Shown piece after piece: positions 1-10,873 of a DNA stretch of 64,000 nucleotides. The position numbers and the translations under genes are program-made. Within the stretch, counting starts at the first letter, position 1. The number at the start of each line of letters is the position of its first letter. Under the pieces are notes generated by a model, which had not been told where the DNA came from, searched no databases, and saw only the letters and a list, made by a program, of their open reading frames with translations. This stretch comes from Cladorhizidae sp. MBARI D1340-BT2 (taxonomy: Eukaryota; Porifera; Demospongiae; Poecilosclerida; Cladorhizidae), in assembly GCA_028752905.1 (NCBI GenBank), contig JAQNBH010000006.1, positions 23,422,311 through 23,486,310 of the forward strand. The letters run 5' to 3'.

Positions 1-740
1 GAGATGTGCATATATTTAGTAAGTTACTAAGAAATAGAGATACTCTAATTGTACTTTTCATTATGTACAGTTTGTACAATTTATCAGGGGAGTAATTTTT
101 GTAGTCAAGCTTCTTGTGCCACTAATCAAGAGTTCTCTATTCAGTTTGCCATTATTTGTATGCGAAATTACTTGATATTAAGTGGTAACTGAAATTTCAT
201 TGGTTTGCCATACACTGTGTCTTGTTATGTCGCAGAGACTGCTTGCCTTCTTAACCTGGCTATTGTACTTGTTAAAAATATCTCAGGGTATTCTAGTAAT
301 ATTTCAGGATAGTTCACGTCATATTGTGAACCAGCCTTTAGAAAGACTATGAATGTGACCCTAACAACCCAAGGAGTGTGAGGTTCAATCAACACCAATT
401 CACACTTAACATAGATTAGAGGGATGTGACTAGAGCTAAGGCTTGGACTAGAGTTAAGGCTAAGGCTTGGATTAGAGTTAAGGCTAAGGCTTGGTCTAGA
501 GTTAAGGCTAAGGCTAGAGCTACAAATAGGGCTAGGCATCCGACTGATATATTTGTGGCTGGCCTTCTATACTAGCCCAAGCTCTAGCCCTAGGCCATAA
601 TATATGGTTATCCATCTGCGTGCTGAGATATAGTTACAATTTTCAAGGTGTTAGCTAGCCATAGCCATTTCTTATTGATACAGATCATAGATTATATGTA
701 CTGGACAAGTTAGAAGAAGAGGGCCTGGTAGTGTCAGAAG
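1..740. other. Left flank without a recognised gene
   Basis: I recognise no gene, RNA or transposon terminus here apart from a short minisatellite at 428-522. The minus-strand reading frame across the minisatellite is rich in Ser, Leu, Asn and Pro simply because the repeat unit is a multiple of three, so it is not evidence for a protein. Confidence 0.5.
428..522. repeat. 24-bp minisatellite
   Basis: About four imperfect copies of a 24-bp unit built around GGCTTGG and AGAGTTAAGGCTAA; GGCTTGG recurs at 440, 464 and 488. A related degenerate AGGGCTAGAGCTAG string occurs near 25960. Confidence 0.8.
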
Positions 741-769
741 AGTTAGCCACACCCACAATCATGACCATT

Positions 770-1025
770 TTTTTCCTTCCAAGAGGCCTTTTGAAAAAAC
801 ATTGTAGCATAGAGGTTGTTCCAGTAGACTTGGTACTATTCATAGCGGAGGCTTCATTATGATGAAGTGGAAGGTCAAGTGTGCTGTTATTTTAGCTTGA
901 CAGTTCTAACAAAATATCTACGAAAAGTGGAACCTCTGAAGCTGCATTTTATGTTAGAATGCAGTCTACATTATATATATGCTACGCGCAAACCTGGAAT
1001 TTGCTCAATCCTAGGATCGCGCAAG
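770..1025 (+). repeat. Left terminal inverted repeat of Ginger I
   Basis: Two blocks match the reverse complement of the other end. One is around AAGGTCAAGTGTGCTGTTAT (870-890), whose partner lies near 6690-6715. The other is around ACCTGGAATTTGCTCAATCC (993-1012), whose partner lies at 5795-5820. The spacer between blocks is about 60 bp here and about 800 bp on the other side, so the right TIR has gained sequence or the left one has lost it. Confidence 0.65.
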
Positions 1026-1335
1026 GTCAAACTCAAACCTCCAATCTGCACTCTCAAAACCAAGAATTTGGTAATAACAGTAAGTTGCTCAATCTAGGAT
1101 TGATCATAGAATTTCTACTCAATAGAACAGGTAAAAGTTGCTCATTCTGGCAAGAAACCTTGGATCCAAGGTTTGCGCACACTATCCTTGGATCGCGCTA
1201 GGTCAAACTCAAACCTCAATCTGCACTCTCAAAACCAAGAATGTTAATAGGAGCAGTAAAAGTTGCTCAATTCTAGGATTTATCATAGAATTTGTAGCTC
1301 TAGAAACAGGTAAAAGTTGCTCATTCTGACAAGAT
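1000..1335. repeat. Subterminal direct repeats of Ginger I
   Basis: Two direct copies about 180 bp apart (approximately 1020-1145 and 1200-1330). Both contain GGTCAAACTCAAACCT, AATCTGCACTCTCAAAACCA and an ACAGGTAAAAGTTGCTCATT block. Subterminal repeats inside a TIR transposon are often transposase-binding sites; that role is inferred here. Confidence 0.7.
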
Positions 1336-1458
1336 AGTTGCATTCCATAAAGGCCAAATCTTGTACATACAAAATTCGTACAAAATTCATAACCGAGTAG
1401 TCCAATTCAGTTAGCAATTAATACATGTCCAATCCATATCTTCTGATCGAAATACAAC

Positions 1459-2290
1459 TCAGGGAATCTTGATGCACTTGTCATGGTACCACTCCCCACA
1501 TTTTGAACATTCTGCCATCCTACTTTTGTTCCATGGCATTCGGCAGACGCAGAACAGTTCGATTGTTTGAAATGGTTCGATTGCCGGAGAGAGGTTTGTA
1601 ACAGTTTTACCAGGAAAAGGTAGCATTTTACGTGACTCGAAACAATTTACGAGGTGACATCTCATTTTGGAGATATCCTTGGCTGGATCTTCACCATAAC
1701 AGAGGGCTACTGCACAAGCAATAGCAAAAACTCCACAGTCATTACCATTGGTCTGCTGCTGAATGTTCATAAACCTTGCTGTGATCGTTTTATTCCTTGA
1801 AAATACAAGTGCAGCTATCTGTTCAGAAGTTGAGTGAGGCAAACGATTGTAAAGACTATCATATACCTTAACTTCACTATTATCTTCCTTGCTCAGCTCA
1901 ATGCAGATCCAGTGGTTGTTTTGACTGTTCAAAATCTAGACTGCATGACTCTGAATAACGTCAGTGCTAAGATTAGAGACCACAGTAGTAGCTTGCAATC
2001 TTTTGATGGAGAGAAATACTTTTTTGAGAAGTTTCTGAGAGGCATACATATGGGAATCCACTAACCAGTTTCCATTAAGAATCATGTCACGATCTTCTTT
2101 ATACAACACTAGGTCTGGGATCCACATTGGTGGGACTGGTATATCAGGGTAGTGATCAACAATAACTAGTCCAGGCTTTCTATCATCACTGACAGAACTA
2201 TCTAGAAGTTCAACATCATCAAAAAAAATTTGGTCTTTAGTAGCTCTACTGACAGTACCACCCACAACACTACTATCAGGCCACTTACAT
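1459..2290 (-). pseudogene. Ginger I Ulp1-type protease plus PHD-finger end
   Basis: C-terminal part of the transposase. The protease reads N-Q-N-N-H-W-I-C (catalytic His), then V-K-V-Y-D-S-L (catalytic Asp), then Q-T-N-G-N-D-C-G-V-F-A (oxyanion Gln and catalytic Cys), the C48/Ulp1 order. About 85 residues later F-C-V-C...E-C-S-K-C-G-E-W-Y-H-D-K-C gives the first half of a PHD finger; the frame stops before the last zinc ligands. An in-frame TAG near 1945 lies just upstream of the His motif and separates the protease from its N-terminal half (1946-2290). In Ulp1-containing Ginger elements the protease follows the integrase; its job there is not established. The triad is intact but the stop argues for a dead copy. 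Confidence 0.75.
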
Positions 2291-2900
2291 CTACAAGTTT
2301 GATATCATCGACAACTTTTTTTCCACAGGTAAGCCAGTAGCTCTGGTGATGGCACTACCCACAAACAACACCATCATGGAATCCTTTCTTGTCACTGTTA
2401 AAGCAAGGTAATCCAGTATGACATCTTTTGGTGCACAACTTTCTGGCTTTCTTACAAGAGCAATGAGAGTTTTTGCATCCACCTTTGCAACCACATGAGT
2501 TACCATAATAGGCATTCTTAGGGTTAAAGAGCAGTGCAGTTTCTCGTAGTGACAAAAAGGATTCCATTTTCCAGTCATTTGGTGAAAGCTCGACTTTGCC
2601 AGAATACCGCTCAAGTTGTCCATCATAAGCACAGTTTTTCAATACCCCATATTGACAACGTAGGCGATACACAGGTCTCTTGGTACCAGAGACAACAACT
2701 ATTACACATGGTATCCATCGAAAATCAGTTGATGCTCTGTCGATTCGTGGGATTTGAATGCTGACTAAATCCCCAACAGCAAATGATTCAACAGCATGGC
2801 GTTTCCGTTTACTGTATTGTTTCACCATTCTTTCAGCATTCAATCGATAGTTTCTATCAGCTTCCTTTCTTCGTTTGCTATGCTTTTGGCTTGTTGCTAA
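2291..2900 (-). pseudogene. Ginger I linker with Cys-rich motif
   Basis: An open frame of about 180 residues begins after a plausible acceptor (TTCAG) near 2905 and runs to 2355. It starts with a Lys/Arg-rich stretch, continues through F-A-V-G-D-L-V-S-I-Q-I-P (the integrase C-terminal, SH3-like barrel position) and ends in a CxC-type cluster (C-G-C-K-G-G-C, C-S-C-K-K, C-T-K-R-C-H, C-F-N). This arrangement is familiar from KRBA2-like integrase proteins of invertebrates. A frameshift near 2355 separates it from the next block; the flanking peptides around V-V-C-G and V-V-G-G repeat each other, suggesting a small internal duplication. Confidence 0.65.
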
Positions 2901-3079
2901 TGGAGTACCTGAAGAAATATTTTTAATAAAATGTTTATTACATCATCAAAATGTTATATAATGGGATTGCGAAAAGTAATTTACTTGTGTTTTCACTCTC
3001 AAGTCTCAACACAAGGAAAGCTCTGTGCAATGTTTATTTTGTATTATAATAGAATGTCTAAAATTGTTTTACTCTCCAT

Positions 3080-4345
3080 TTACTGACCCTGGATTAGAAA
3101 TATTAAAAGGTCTAAAATTGTTTTACTTTGCTTATTTCTGATATCACTCTCTGTGCAATGAGGTTCACTACAGTGATGGTGAGGAGTGTTCAGCAGAGCT
3201 TGGATCATCTGAACAAGGTAGAGGAGTAGAACTTTTGTCTGCTGATACATGTTCCATAGGCTCAGTTTCATTGATCAAGTCTGCGATATCTTCCTCCATT
3301 ACTGACCCTAGATTAGTACCTGGAAATACACCGCTACGTGGTAGTTGTCCGTATCCCAATTCGTATGGAGTACACTTCATGGTTTCATGAACACATGTAT
3401 TCAGTTGATCTAGTAGTATACACATACACACCCAAAAAAGCAGAGATGACCAAGTATGTGAAGTTCATGCTGCCATCAGGATGCCAGTATTAGGCATATT
3501 AGTACTACAATGGCTGTACTAAACACTCATCTATAACCTATCAATCACCATTACCATGAAAAGTTCAGCTAGATTACATATTTATGGTATCTTCTTTTAT
3601 AGTATCATACAGTCACCAATTATAGTTGTTTATGAATCACTATTGTTTATGAAACAATATTATGAAAATCAAACATACACTGAATTTCTGGTAACCAATG
3701 TGACCATGCCATATCACATTCATTCTGTTCAAACCGACATGCAAGAAGTTCTTCAACTTTAGCATTTGCACGTTCCACTAGACCCTGTGATTGAGGGTGT
3801 CTTGGTCGACCGTTTATGATGGTGGCTTTCCCCGGCCAGGTCTTCACCAGTTTGTCTATGATATGATTGACAAATTCTCTTCCGTTATAAGATTGGAATA
3901 TCTATACATAGGAACACTCAAGCATGCCGTAACCATTAATAATCAATTATGGGTCACACAAACCTTGGGAACACCGAAATATGCAAAAACACGACTGGAC
4001 AAGTTTTTAGCCACCTCAATTGCACTCTTGTGCTCAAGAGCAAACAGTACATGGAATTTGGACCAATGATCCATGTAGTGGCCAATCCAGTTATGGCGGT
4101 CGTCTGGTCTATGTCGCATGTCAATCAAATCCACCTAAATAAGACGATGCTAAATACCAACATATTTGGTACTAATAATATTACCTGTCCTCGAGTCATA
4201 AACCCAGAAGAAATGATAGGTTTAAGTGGGGCACTGTTGGTTTGTGGCTTCTGAAGGTTAATCACACTACATAATTGAACGTACTTCTCCACAACAGATC
4301 TTGGTAGACACGCATAGTTCGAAGAAATCTAGAGGGAGTATGGTG
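3080..4345 (-). pseudogene. Ginger I integrase catalytic core
   Basis: Split over several exon-like blocks. Near 4185-4340 the frame reads P-R-S-V-V-E-K-Y-V-Q-L-C-S-V, the CC half of the zinc finger. 3943-4134 starts M-D-L-I-D-M-R-H-R-P (first catalytic Asp region) and ends F-G-V-P-K-V. 3647-3847 contains R-H-P-Q-S-Q-G-L-V-E-R-A-N-A-K-V-E, the DDE glutamate motif of gypsy-type integrases. 3080-3431 holds T-P-Y-E-L-G-Y-G, the conserved SPYEL-like end of the core. The second Asp region (D-N-G-R-E-F) lies near 3870-3890 across an exon boundary. Similarity to vertebrate KRBA2, thought to derive from Ginger, is strong. Confidence 0.72.
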
Positions 4346-5099
4346 AAGACAGAGAATTGAATTACCTTTGATAACCAAAACAGATCACTATTATAAAATG
4401 TCGCTGGTTGTTTATCACATACTAAAACAACAGGATTAACCCATGGGTAATTAGATATTCACATTAAAACGCTGAGAGGTGGATGCTTGCTGTATCTAGT
4501 GGATGAAACGGACAATGTAAATCTAAATGCACACACCCATGTTTTTGCTACTATTAGAAGGATGTAGGTCAAACCGATATAAAATAGGAAATAGGTGAAA
4601 CATAAGGATTCATAACATCCAAACGTCAACATACTTCATATCGAGTGTTTTATGTTGTGTCCAAAATGTAACTTGCTGTGTGTTCCAATTTTTCAATAAA
4701 AGTGAATTGGAGGTTACTACTACAATAGTAGTGTTTTACTCATATGCTGCGCTGCACTGTCCTTGGACTCAATTGAATTTGGATATGACAAATTGTATGT
4801 TTGCACTTACCAAAACCATATAAAAGTTAGAGATAGCAACCTTATGTCAGGACCTCAATTCAAATATTCATGGTCACCTGATTAAAAACATTTTATGGTT
4901 GACATGAGCTATACCCATATTATGCACAGCTTATATAACTGACAGTCAGTCACAATTTTCAATCTCATGTGCAATCTTTAGGTGTTCAACCAGTAGAGCT
5001 ACACTGTACCTACAATATTTGAGTGCCAAAATGAAAGCATGCATCAAGGGCCAAACACAAGATCACATGCATAGAATCTGTTTTTATATAGAAATGATA

Positions 5100-5742
5100 G
5101 ACATTCTCTACCTCGGCTAGAGCCTTTTATAGCCCATATGACCTTGAACATCACAGTGCACTCTATTCAAAATAGTATGAAACTTTTCAATGTAAGCCAT
5201 GCTCCGATAATGACCAAGGATGGAGGAGTCATTCTCATCCTGAAAAAAATATTAGATTAAAATGACACCGTATAACTGCGATTCAGTAAAGCGTCTGGCT
5301 CATGAAGTGAATGGCTACTGGATTTCAATCAATTAAACAAAGTTTTGTCTTTGTTATTATCATCCATGCCTATAGATTGGCACTTGACTTGTGGCTTTAA
5401 ACTTATAAAATAAGGAGACCTGTCTAACAACAAAATATGTCTCACTAAATATATCACTGGCTATTATGGGTTTAATCACCTTTTTCTTTGCTGGTATACA
5501 AAGTACATCCTTAAGCCCAAGAGCAAGGTACTCCAAAAGTTAAAAACATTTTTGTTTCACCCAAAAATTGAATTTAGGATCACTGTTCGCCATTCCCCTT
5601 TCAGAAATTTGACAACAGCTTGTCCCTTTGTTCTTGATATGGTTTTGCTTCCAAGGTTCCTTCCAGAAAGAAAGGTTTGCTGAACATTAATCATCATAGG
5701 CATTCTCTCCTTCCATTTCTCCTTCCTACAACCTCTTCCCAT
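5100..5742 (-). pseudogene. Ginger I N-terminal region and H2C2 finger
   Basis: The block 5557-5742 starts with Met and a basic stretch (G-R-G-C-R-K-E-K-W-K-E-R) and continues into F-G-V-K-Q-K-C-F. It resembles the N-terminus of KRBA2-like transposases. At about 5120-5240 a second block contains H-Y-R-S-M-A-Y-I-E-K-F-H and V-H-C-D-V-Q-G-H-M-G-Y-K-R-L, the His pair of the zinc finger. Exon joins are inferred from position, and a stop follows K-R-L in this copy. Confidence 0.55.
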
Positions 5743-5786
5743 GTGGGAGCAAACTTGTTTTGATCTAATTGGTGATCAGGTATTGG

Positions 5787-6790
5787 CTTTCGCGATCCTA
5801 GGATTGAGCAAATTCCAGGTTTGCGGGTAACATATATATTGTAATTGGCGAGATGCAACAATTGCCTTCAAGCAGTATATAGAAAGGCAGTGCCACAAGT
5901 GTTCTGTGGAGTAGTACTGACACAATGGTCCGGGCATTGTGGTAATAAATATTATTAACCCTGTGCATTTATACTTTGAGACATCAGCAAAACGTTGTCT
6001 CAATGTTTACAAAAATGCCTATGATCATATTTTTTATAAAATATAATACTCTCTTGCTTTATGGTTAGTGTAGGTAGATCTTCATTATCTTTCATGCAAT
6101 TAAAGATAGTTCTTGTAGCATTGGTTGCACATATCACAAGAATCAATATTTGCATAATACTTACAGGTCCCCAGCATCCTTCTCTGTATACTCAAGTCAT
6201 TATTCTCAATAGCTCATCCAAACACTGATGACGGATGTAGTGTTCTATTTTTTACAAGCTAACATGCTGAATTTTTTTTTTTTTACTGCATATATCTTGG
6301 AATCATCTTCCCTCATAAACTTCAGCAACTTATAAGAATTCCTATCACTATGGTCGTTGTGGCTGCTGATTCCAAATCCCTGTCTTGGAAAGAATTCGAG
6401 GAATGATGGTTTAGTAGCCATTGCTAAGAACTGCTAAGCATCTCACTTAAATTGTGTGTTGTTGTGCAGGTAGCTAATACTACACAGAATGCTTGTGATA
6501 CTGCATCTGTTTATGCTGCTTGTAGGAAACTATTGCATATTTCCATATACATAACTAAGTAATAATTACCTACCTGACTGTATGCTTGCATAAAGATATA
6601 AATATTATCCAGTTAGCAATTCCATTCTTATTTACAGAGCATTAGAGATTCAAGCCTTCATGGACTATCCTTGTCACAACTGTCAAGCAAAGATAACAGG
6701 GCACTCGACCTTCAAAATTAAGCCACTGCTACGAAAGGAACTAAGTCGTCTGGAATGATCCTAACACTGTCTTTTTCAAAAAGGTTGCTT
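5787..6790 (-). repeat. Right terminal inverted repeat of Ginger I, interrupted
   Basis: Reverse complement of the 770-1025 end, in two blocks (5787-5850 and 6655-6790). The blocks are separated by about 800 bp with no recognisable coding content. The same interrupted structure is present in the inverted copy at 47.73-48.79 kb, so the extra sequence predates the arm duplication. Confidence 0.6.
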
Positions 6791-7086
6791 GGGCAAAAAA
6801 TTTAACTTGGTTGTGAGGCTCGTTATGGAAAGGCAAGGATCCAGATCTAGTAGAAGCACTAGAAACATGTTAACCCACTCACTGTCACAAGCGTATATAT
6901 ACGCAAAAAGTTGTTTATCAAATAAAAAAACCCATAAAAAACGATCGTACCGTTCACAGACACATATTATACGTCAAAAGTTAGCACCCTACGATCGTAC
7001 CGAATATAAAGGCAATAGACGTTCGGTAACTAGGGTAGTATTATTGAAAAGTCGGACCCACTCAGAATTTCAAATCGGGTTGAAGA

Positions 7087-7340
7087 TGGCAGTTGGACTG
7101 TCCTTGGATAAAGTTATTTCTCAGGTTTAGGGCGACAATTTTGGACTTTCTGAGGATGAAAGCAGTGATCAAGAAGGCGCTGGCATCTCATCCTACCTTG
7201 GCCAGAGCTGTGTTGACCCTGAATTTCTTCTATCGCTTGGCAGAATAGTTGCTGATGACCTACCTTCAAGGAAGCGTAGCGCTTTCACTCGAGGTGACGA
7301 TCTAGATGGAGATGAGAATACCAGCGATGAAGAAGGTATT
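7087..7340 (+). pseudogene. piggyBac transposase N-terminal exon remnant
   Basis: An acidic N-terminal region typical of piggyBac transposases: M-A-V-G-L-S-L-D-K-V-I-S-Q-V, a stop, then G-L-S-E-D-E-S-S-D-Q-E-G and later R-G-D-D-L-D-G-D-E-N. A donor-like GTATTT follows E-E-G near 7335. The DDE catalytic core that should follow is absent; 7640-8030 is a Ser/Pro/Thr-rich open stretch instead. Confidence 0.6.
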
Positions 7341-8014
7341 TACAGTCAGTTTAGCTACAGTTTAGCTATAGCTAGTTTGGTTGTTAGCAAAGCAGAGCAT
7401 GGATCTACAATGCTCTTTTAGTTTCGTTGTTGCGGTAGTCCGCGTTAAAATTATTTGATGCCAATTTCTTATCCCCTTCAGATTTGATGCATGAAGCGAT
7501 GGATTGGGCAGCTGATAGAGCTTCATCAACTCTGACACAATCTATTGTTGCTAGCCCTCATATTACTGTGGTGGCTGCTTCATCACCTTCTCCATTGTTC
7601 CTCCAGTATCTGCAACACTAGGTTCTGTAACCTCTGCATCAGGTTCTATGACTTATGTGACATCTGTAGTCACTCCTATACTACTATTTCCAACATCATC
7701 ATTGTCTGTTCCATCATCATGCCCTCCTTTATTTTTACCCTTGTACTCTGTGTCCTCTTCTAGTGAAGTATGCACTCCTTCACGACCAGTTGTTCAGCTT
7801 AGTCATAGCACTAGGAGTGTTCGTCATGCTCGAGTTAGTCAGAGTAGTGGTAGTGAAATAGCTTCTAGTGCTTCAAGTTCTGCTCTGCCTTTAGCTAGTC
7901 CTCTTTTTCTTTCTGGAACTTCACCTACCAGCATTTCTTTAGCTCCGTCTCTTGCTTCTTCTACTGTGTCCTCAGCTAGTACCTTTGATAGTCCCTCCTC
8001 TAATTCTCCAGAAG

Positions 8015-8440
8015 AGGGTGTTTGCGTATATGGTTGAGGCATGCATTCCCGAACAGCTATGTTCTAGACTCTCATGTCCGCAGAGCAGATCACCTTGCCA
8101 GGGGTTACAGGAAGAGAGATTTTTTGACCTTCCGGTTGGAGCTAGCTAAGGAACTATTGGTATGCTTCTGCTCACGTCAGCATGCTGGCCGCCCTCGCTC
8201 AGTTCATAACGAGCGTCTAGACCGGCTGAACACCACGCTTGGCATTAGTCAGCACTAACTGAAAAATAGCAGTGGTGTATTGTCTGTGTAGCAGTTGGAA
8301 ATGTCTGGAATCTCAAACGACCATGAGATCACTTATTTGCCTTCACTGCAAAGTACCACTGTGTGTCACAAAGAGGGACTGTTTTTTCAAGTACCACACC
8401 ATGGTAGACTTCGTAGTTTCCTAGTTTTTGCTTCACTTTT
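8015..8440 (+). pseudogene. piggyBac transposase C-terminal remnant
   Basis: Reads R-H-A-F-P-N-S-Y-V-L-D-S-H, then F-R-L-E-L-A-K-E-L-L, the end of the piggyBac DDE domain. A cysteine-rich domain follows in another frame: C-L-C...C-L-H-C-K-V-P-L-C-V-T-K-R-D-C-F-F-K-Y-H-T, near 8278-8405. This is the family's CxxC...LC...CF..YH zinc-binding end, which binds the transposon tips. A frame change between the two parts marks it as broken. Confidence 0.7.
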
Positions 8441-9569
8441 TTTTAATTTTTACTTTCTATGGTATTTCCATTTTTCTCTCTGTTCTATGTGTGTGCTAGA
8501 TGGCTGTTGTTTTGTATATGCATGTTTTGGTTGCTATTGTTGTCCTGTTATGGGAAGAAGAAGATGTAATAAATAATTGTTCATACAACACCAACATGTT
8601 AACAATATCTTCATCAGAAAATAAATATTAAAAAATGAAAAATATATGTTATGCAAGTTTTGTGAATACAATGAGTGTGTGCATATATATATATAATATA
8701 TATAATACACATGTTGGCATATTGCATATTGAAGTAAGAGCTTTTCATTAGGCTGTAATTACATAATGATATTCATCATTTGTGGTCATTGCTTAGCAAC
8801 CTAAAGTTGACCACAATGTTTGTCAACACCAATGCTATCCCATCAACCATGGTTGCTAGGGACTTCAGTGCATTCCTGATTTAATATTGATTTTTATTTG
8901 CACCCGAGTCCAAAAAAAAAAAAAAAGCTGCCTAAACCTGACGGTGAATGGGTTAAGCAATATTGCCAGCCATATTAACCCTTTCACCGTCGACTTCATT
9001 TTGAGATTTTGACCTGTTTTTACTTTAATTTTTGTATCTGATCATTGGTTCAGAAAAGTCCCCAGCAACCGCATATCACATGATTGACAAAGAGTTACTG
9101 ATCAACTTGGTGATGTGTTGCCTAGCAACCAAACCACAAACCATTTTTTGATTAGAATACTTTTTATCACTGCATTTATCGACTATTACAAGTATATTTT
9201 ATGGTTTTTCAGATCAAATACTAAAATATGGTCGCTTATCGAACTGCAAACAGCATATAATCTGAAAAATGTACATTTTTTGGCATAATTTATTAATATT
9301 GAATGCCCTAATTTTTCTATTTTGCAGGATATAGCCATGTTTGTCAGTCTATAAGAGTATTGACTGTTGTCAAGCACCACGAGGAAGGTCTGGCTGTATT
9401 GAAAGTTGAAAATTTCAAGATGTTGCAGAAAGGCACAATAAAGCAAAGACTCAACAAGAAAACATACTTGTACTAGACATGTCTGCATGCATAAAGATAA
9501 AGAAAAGAAGTATACATGTACATGCCTAACACATGTACATACTACAAAAGCAATACAAAGAAAATCTCG

Positions 9570-9935
9570 CGAAGAGAAAAGGAAGCTAGTGCGAGTAGTC
9601 AGAGAGTGTGTGGAATTCCCTGAAGCATGTCCTTCCACGCACAGCACAAAGGCTAATACCACAAAGAGAGCAGTGACAAAAGGTCTTGTGCCTCTTACCT
9701 CTGGCCTCGACTTCTTCCTTGGCCTTTTCCTCTTCCTTAGCCTTTTCCTCTTCCTTGGCTTTTTCCTCTTCTTGGCCTTTTCCTCTTCCTTGGCCTTTTC
9801 CTCTTCCTTGGCCTTTCCCTTTTCCTTGGCCTTTACCTCTTCCTTGGCTTTTTCCTCTTCCTTGGCCTTTTCCTCTTCCTTGGCTTTTTCCTCTTCCTTG
9901 GCCTTTTCCTCGGCCTCGGCATCCAACACGCCCCC
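9570..9935 (-). pseudogene. piggyBac C-terminal Cys-rich domain with KAKEEE repeat
   Basis: A 6-residue K-A-K-E-E-E repeat (purine-rich 18-bp units, 9710-9915) leads into F-C-H-C-S-L-C-G-I-S-L-C-A-V-R-G-R-T-C-F-R-E-F-H, the piggyBac zinc-binding end; that frame is clean in the right arm. In this copy the reading frame switches within the repeat. The catalytic Asp residues are not present, so no transposase activity is expected. Confidence 0.65.
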
Positions 9936-10171
9936 TGTCTCAGCGATCAGAAGGTAACAGTGATACTTCTGAGTCAGAAGATGGAACTACATCAAATGAA
10001 GGAGAAGATGGTAGGAGAGATTGTAGGAGCAATTGGGGGCGAGTTTGCAGGACCACTCGGAGGAGAGTTTGCAGGATCACTCAGAGATTCAGCAGATTCA
10101 AGATCAGTGGCTAAACCTATATAAAAGATTATTATTATGAACTTTACAACCTAGTGAACTTTATAACTAAC

Positions 10172-10487
10172 TTTATCATGTAGCTATCTACTACACTCAT
10201 AGAGAATAGTACAAATAGAACTACTGTGATATTTTACCATATCGCGTACTTGTTATTACCTACTTGTTATTACCTACTTGTTATTACCTACCCGATATGC
10301 GCACCCGATATGCGCATGCTCAGTAAAGGTTTGCGCATCCTCAGTCCCATGATAAATACATTATTAAATTGATACGGTGAAATATCACTCGTCTGATTGG
10401 CCGGTATTTTCACTCGTGCCTGCGGCACTCGTGGAAATACTAGCCACAGACTCGTGATATTTCCCCGTATCAATGTAATAACGTATA
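10172..10487. repeat. About 310-bp MITE-like insert with palindromic core
   Basis: Absent from the corresponding point of the right arm (near 46490-46510). The core is an imperfect palindrome running from TTGATACGGTGAAATATCAC (10370-10389) to its near-complement GTGATATTTCCCCGTATCAA (10455-10474), with CACTCGTGCC...GGCACTCGTG in the middle. A 14-bp unit (TTGTTATTACCTAC) is repeated three times at 10248-10290. It is either a young insertion here or a deletion in the other arm. Confidence 0.6.
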
Positions 10488-10672
10488 TTTATAACCTAGT
10501 GATATATATTTCTGGCTTATTATGTCTCTTGATAGCTCAAATATTATATTCCATTGTATAGATATCTACTCATACTTACCAAGCAACTCATACTCTTCAT
10601 CAGGAGTCATAAAAGCTCCATCAGAAGCACTGGCACTTAAAGTGTTTGGTCCAACATCCTGAGGAGTTGAAG

Positions 10673-10873
10673 TTAAAGCTCTGGACAAAAAGCTGCCAAC
10701 TCCTTAGGGTCTAATACCTCATCACCAAGGAAGGAAGACACTTGACCTTCATCATCTTCATCTCTATCATAGTCAGAGAGGTCGAAACCGCCATCAAACA
10801 ACAGCTCTAACACGCGAGCACGATCAAATATTTCAGCCATTTTTTGCTTGAATTCAAAATTGTTTGACGTCAT
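10673..10873 (-). pseudogene. piggyBac N-terminal acidic exon
   Basis: Sixty-six residues. An internal Met opens M-A-E-I-F-D-R-A-R-V-L-E-L-L-F-D-G-G-F, followed by an Asp/Glu-rich tract and F-L-G-D-E-V-L-D-P-K-E-L, the usual look of piggyBac N-termini. It ends at a stop rather than a clear donor. The right-arm copy (46146-46313) encodes the same peptide from the internal Met. Confidence 0.6.

Larger units (their letters stand above)
740..6840 (-). mobile_element. Ginger1-like DNA transposon, element I
   Basis: A DNA transposon of about 6 kb whose minus strand encodes, in order, an N-terminal region resembling KRBA2-like proteins, an H2C2-type zinc finger, a gypsy-like integrase core, a Cys-rich linker, a Ulp1-type cysteine protease and a partial PHD finger. 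This architecture is the published hallmark of Ginger1 elements (integrase-derived transposase with C-terminal Ulp1 or OTU protease). The ends are inverted repeats: 772-905 resembles the reverse complement of 6655-6790, and 965-1025 that of 5787-5850. Exact termini and the target duplication could not be fixed by eye. The gene carries at least one in-frame stop and one frameshift, so this copy is probably dead. Most of it (from 3080 rightwards) is duplicated in inverted orientation at 45-51.4 kb. Confidence 0.78.
6874..8952 (+). mobile_element. Internally deleted piggyBac element, left arm only
   Basis: Flanked by TTAA on both sides (6870-6873 and 8953-8956). Ends are inverted: CCCACTCACTGTCAC at the left and the complement of CTGACGGTGAATGGG at the right. 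The matching position in the other arm (TTAA at 47713-47716) is an unoccupied single TTAA, giving direct evidence for a clean insertion after the arms were duplicated. Two copies of ACGATCGTACCG lie near the left end as a subterminal repeat. Length is 2079 bp. Confidence 0.9.

Noticed and set aside
3080..4345. Remnant of an LTR retrotransposon, from the integrase motifs
   Set aside because: No RT, gag or LTR within the element. TIRs and the Ulp1-PHD tail point to a DNA transposon.
1459..6840. Maverick/Polinton element because integrase and a cysteine protease occur together
   Set aside because: No protein-primed DNA polymerase, packaging ATPase or capsid. The protease is Ulp1/C48 with PHD, and the size fits Ginger1.
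9690..9930. Lys/Glu-rich and Pro/Leu-rich proteins from the purine repeat
   Set aside because: All three frames on both strands stay open because of the 18-bp repeat. Only the Cys-rich end on the minus strand has family support.
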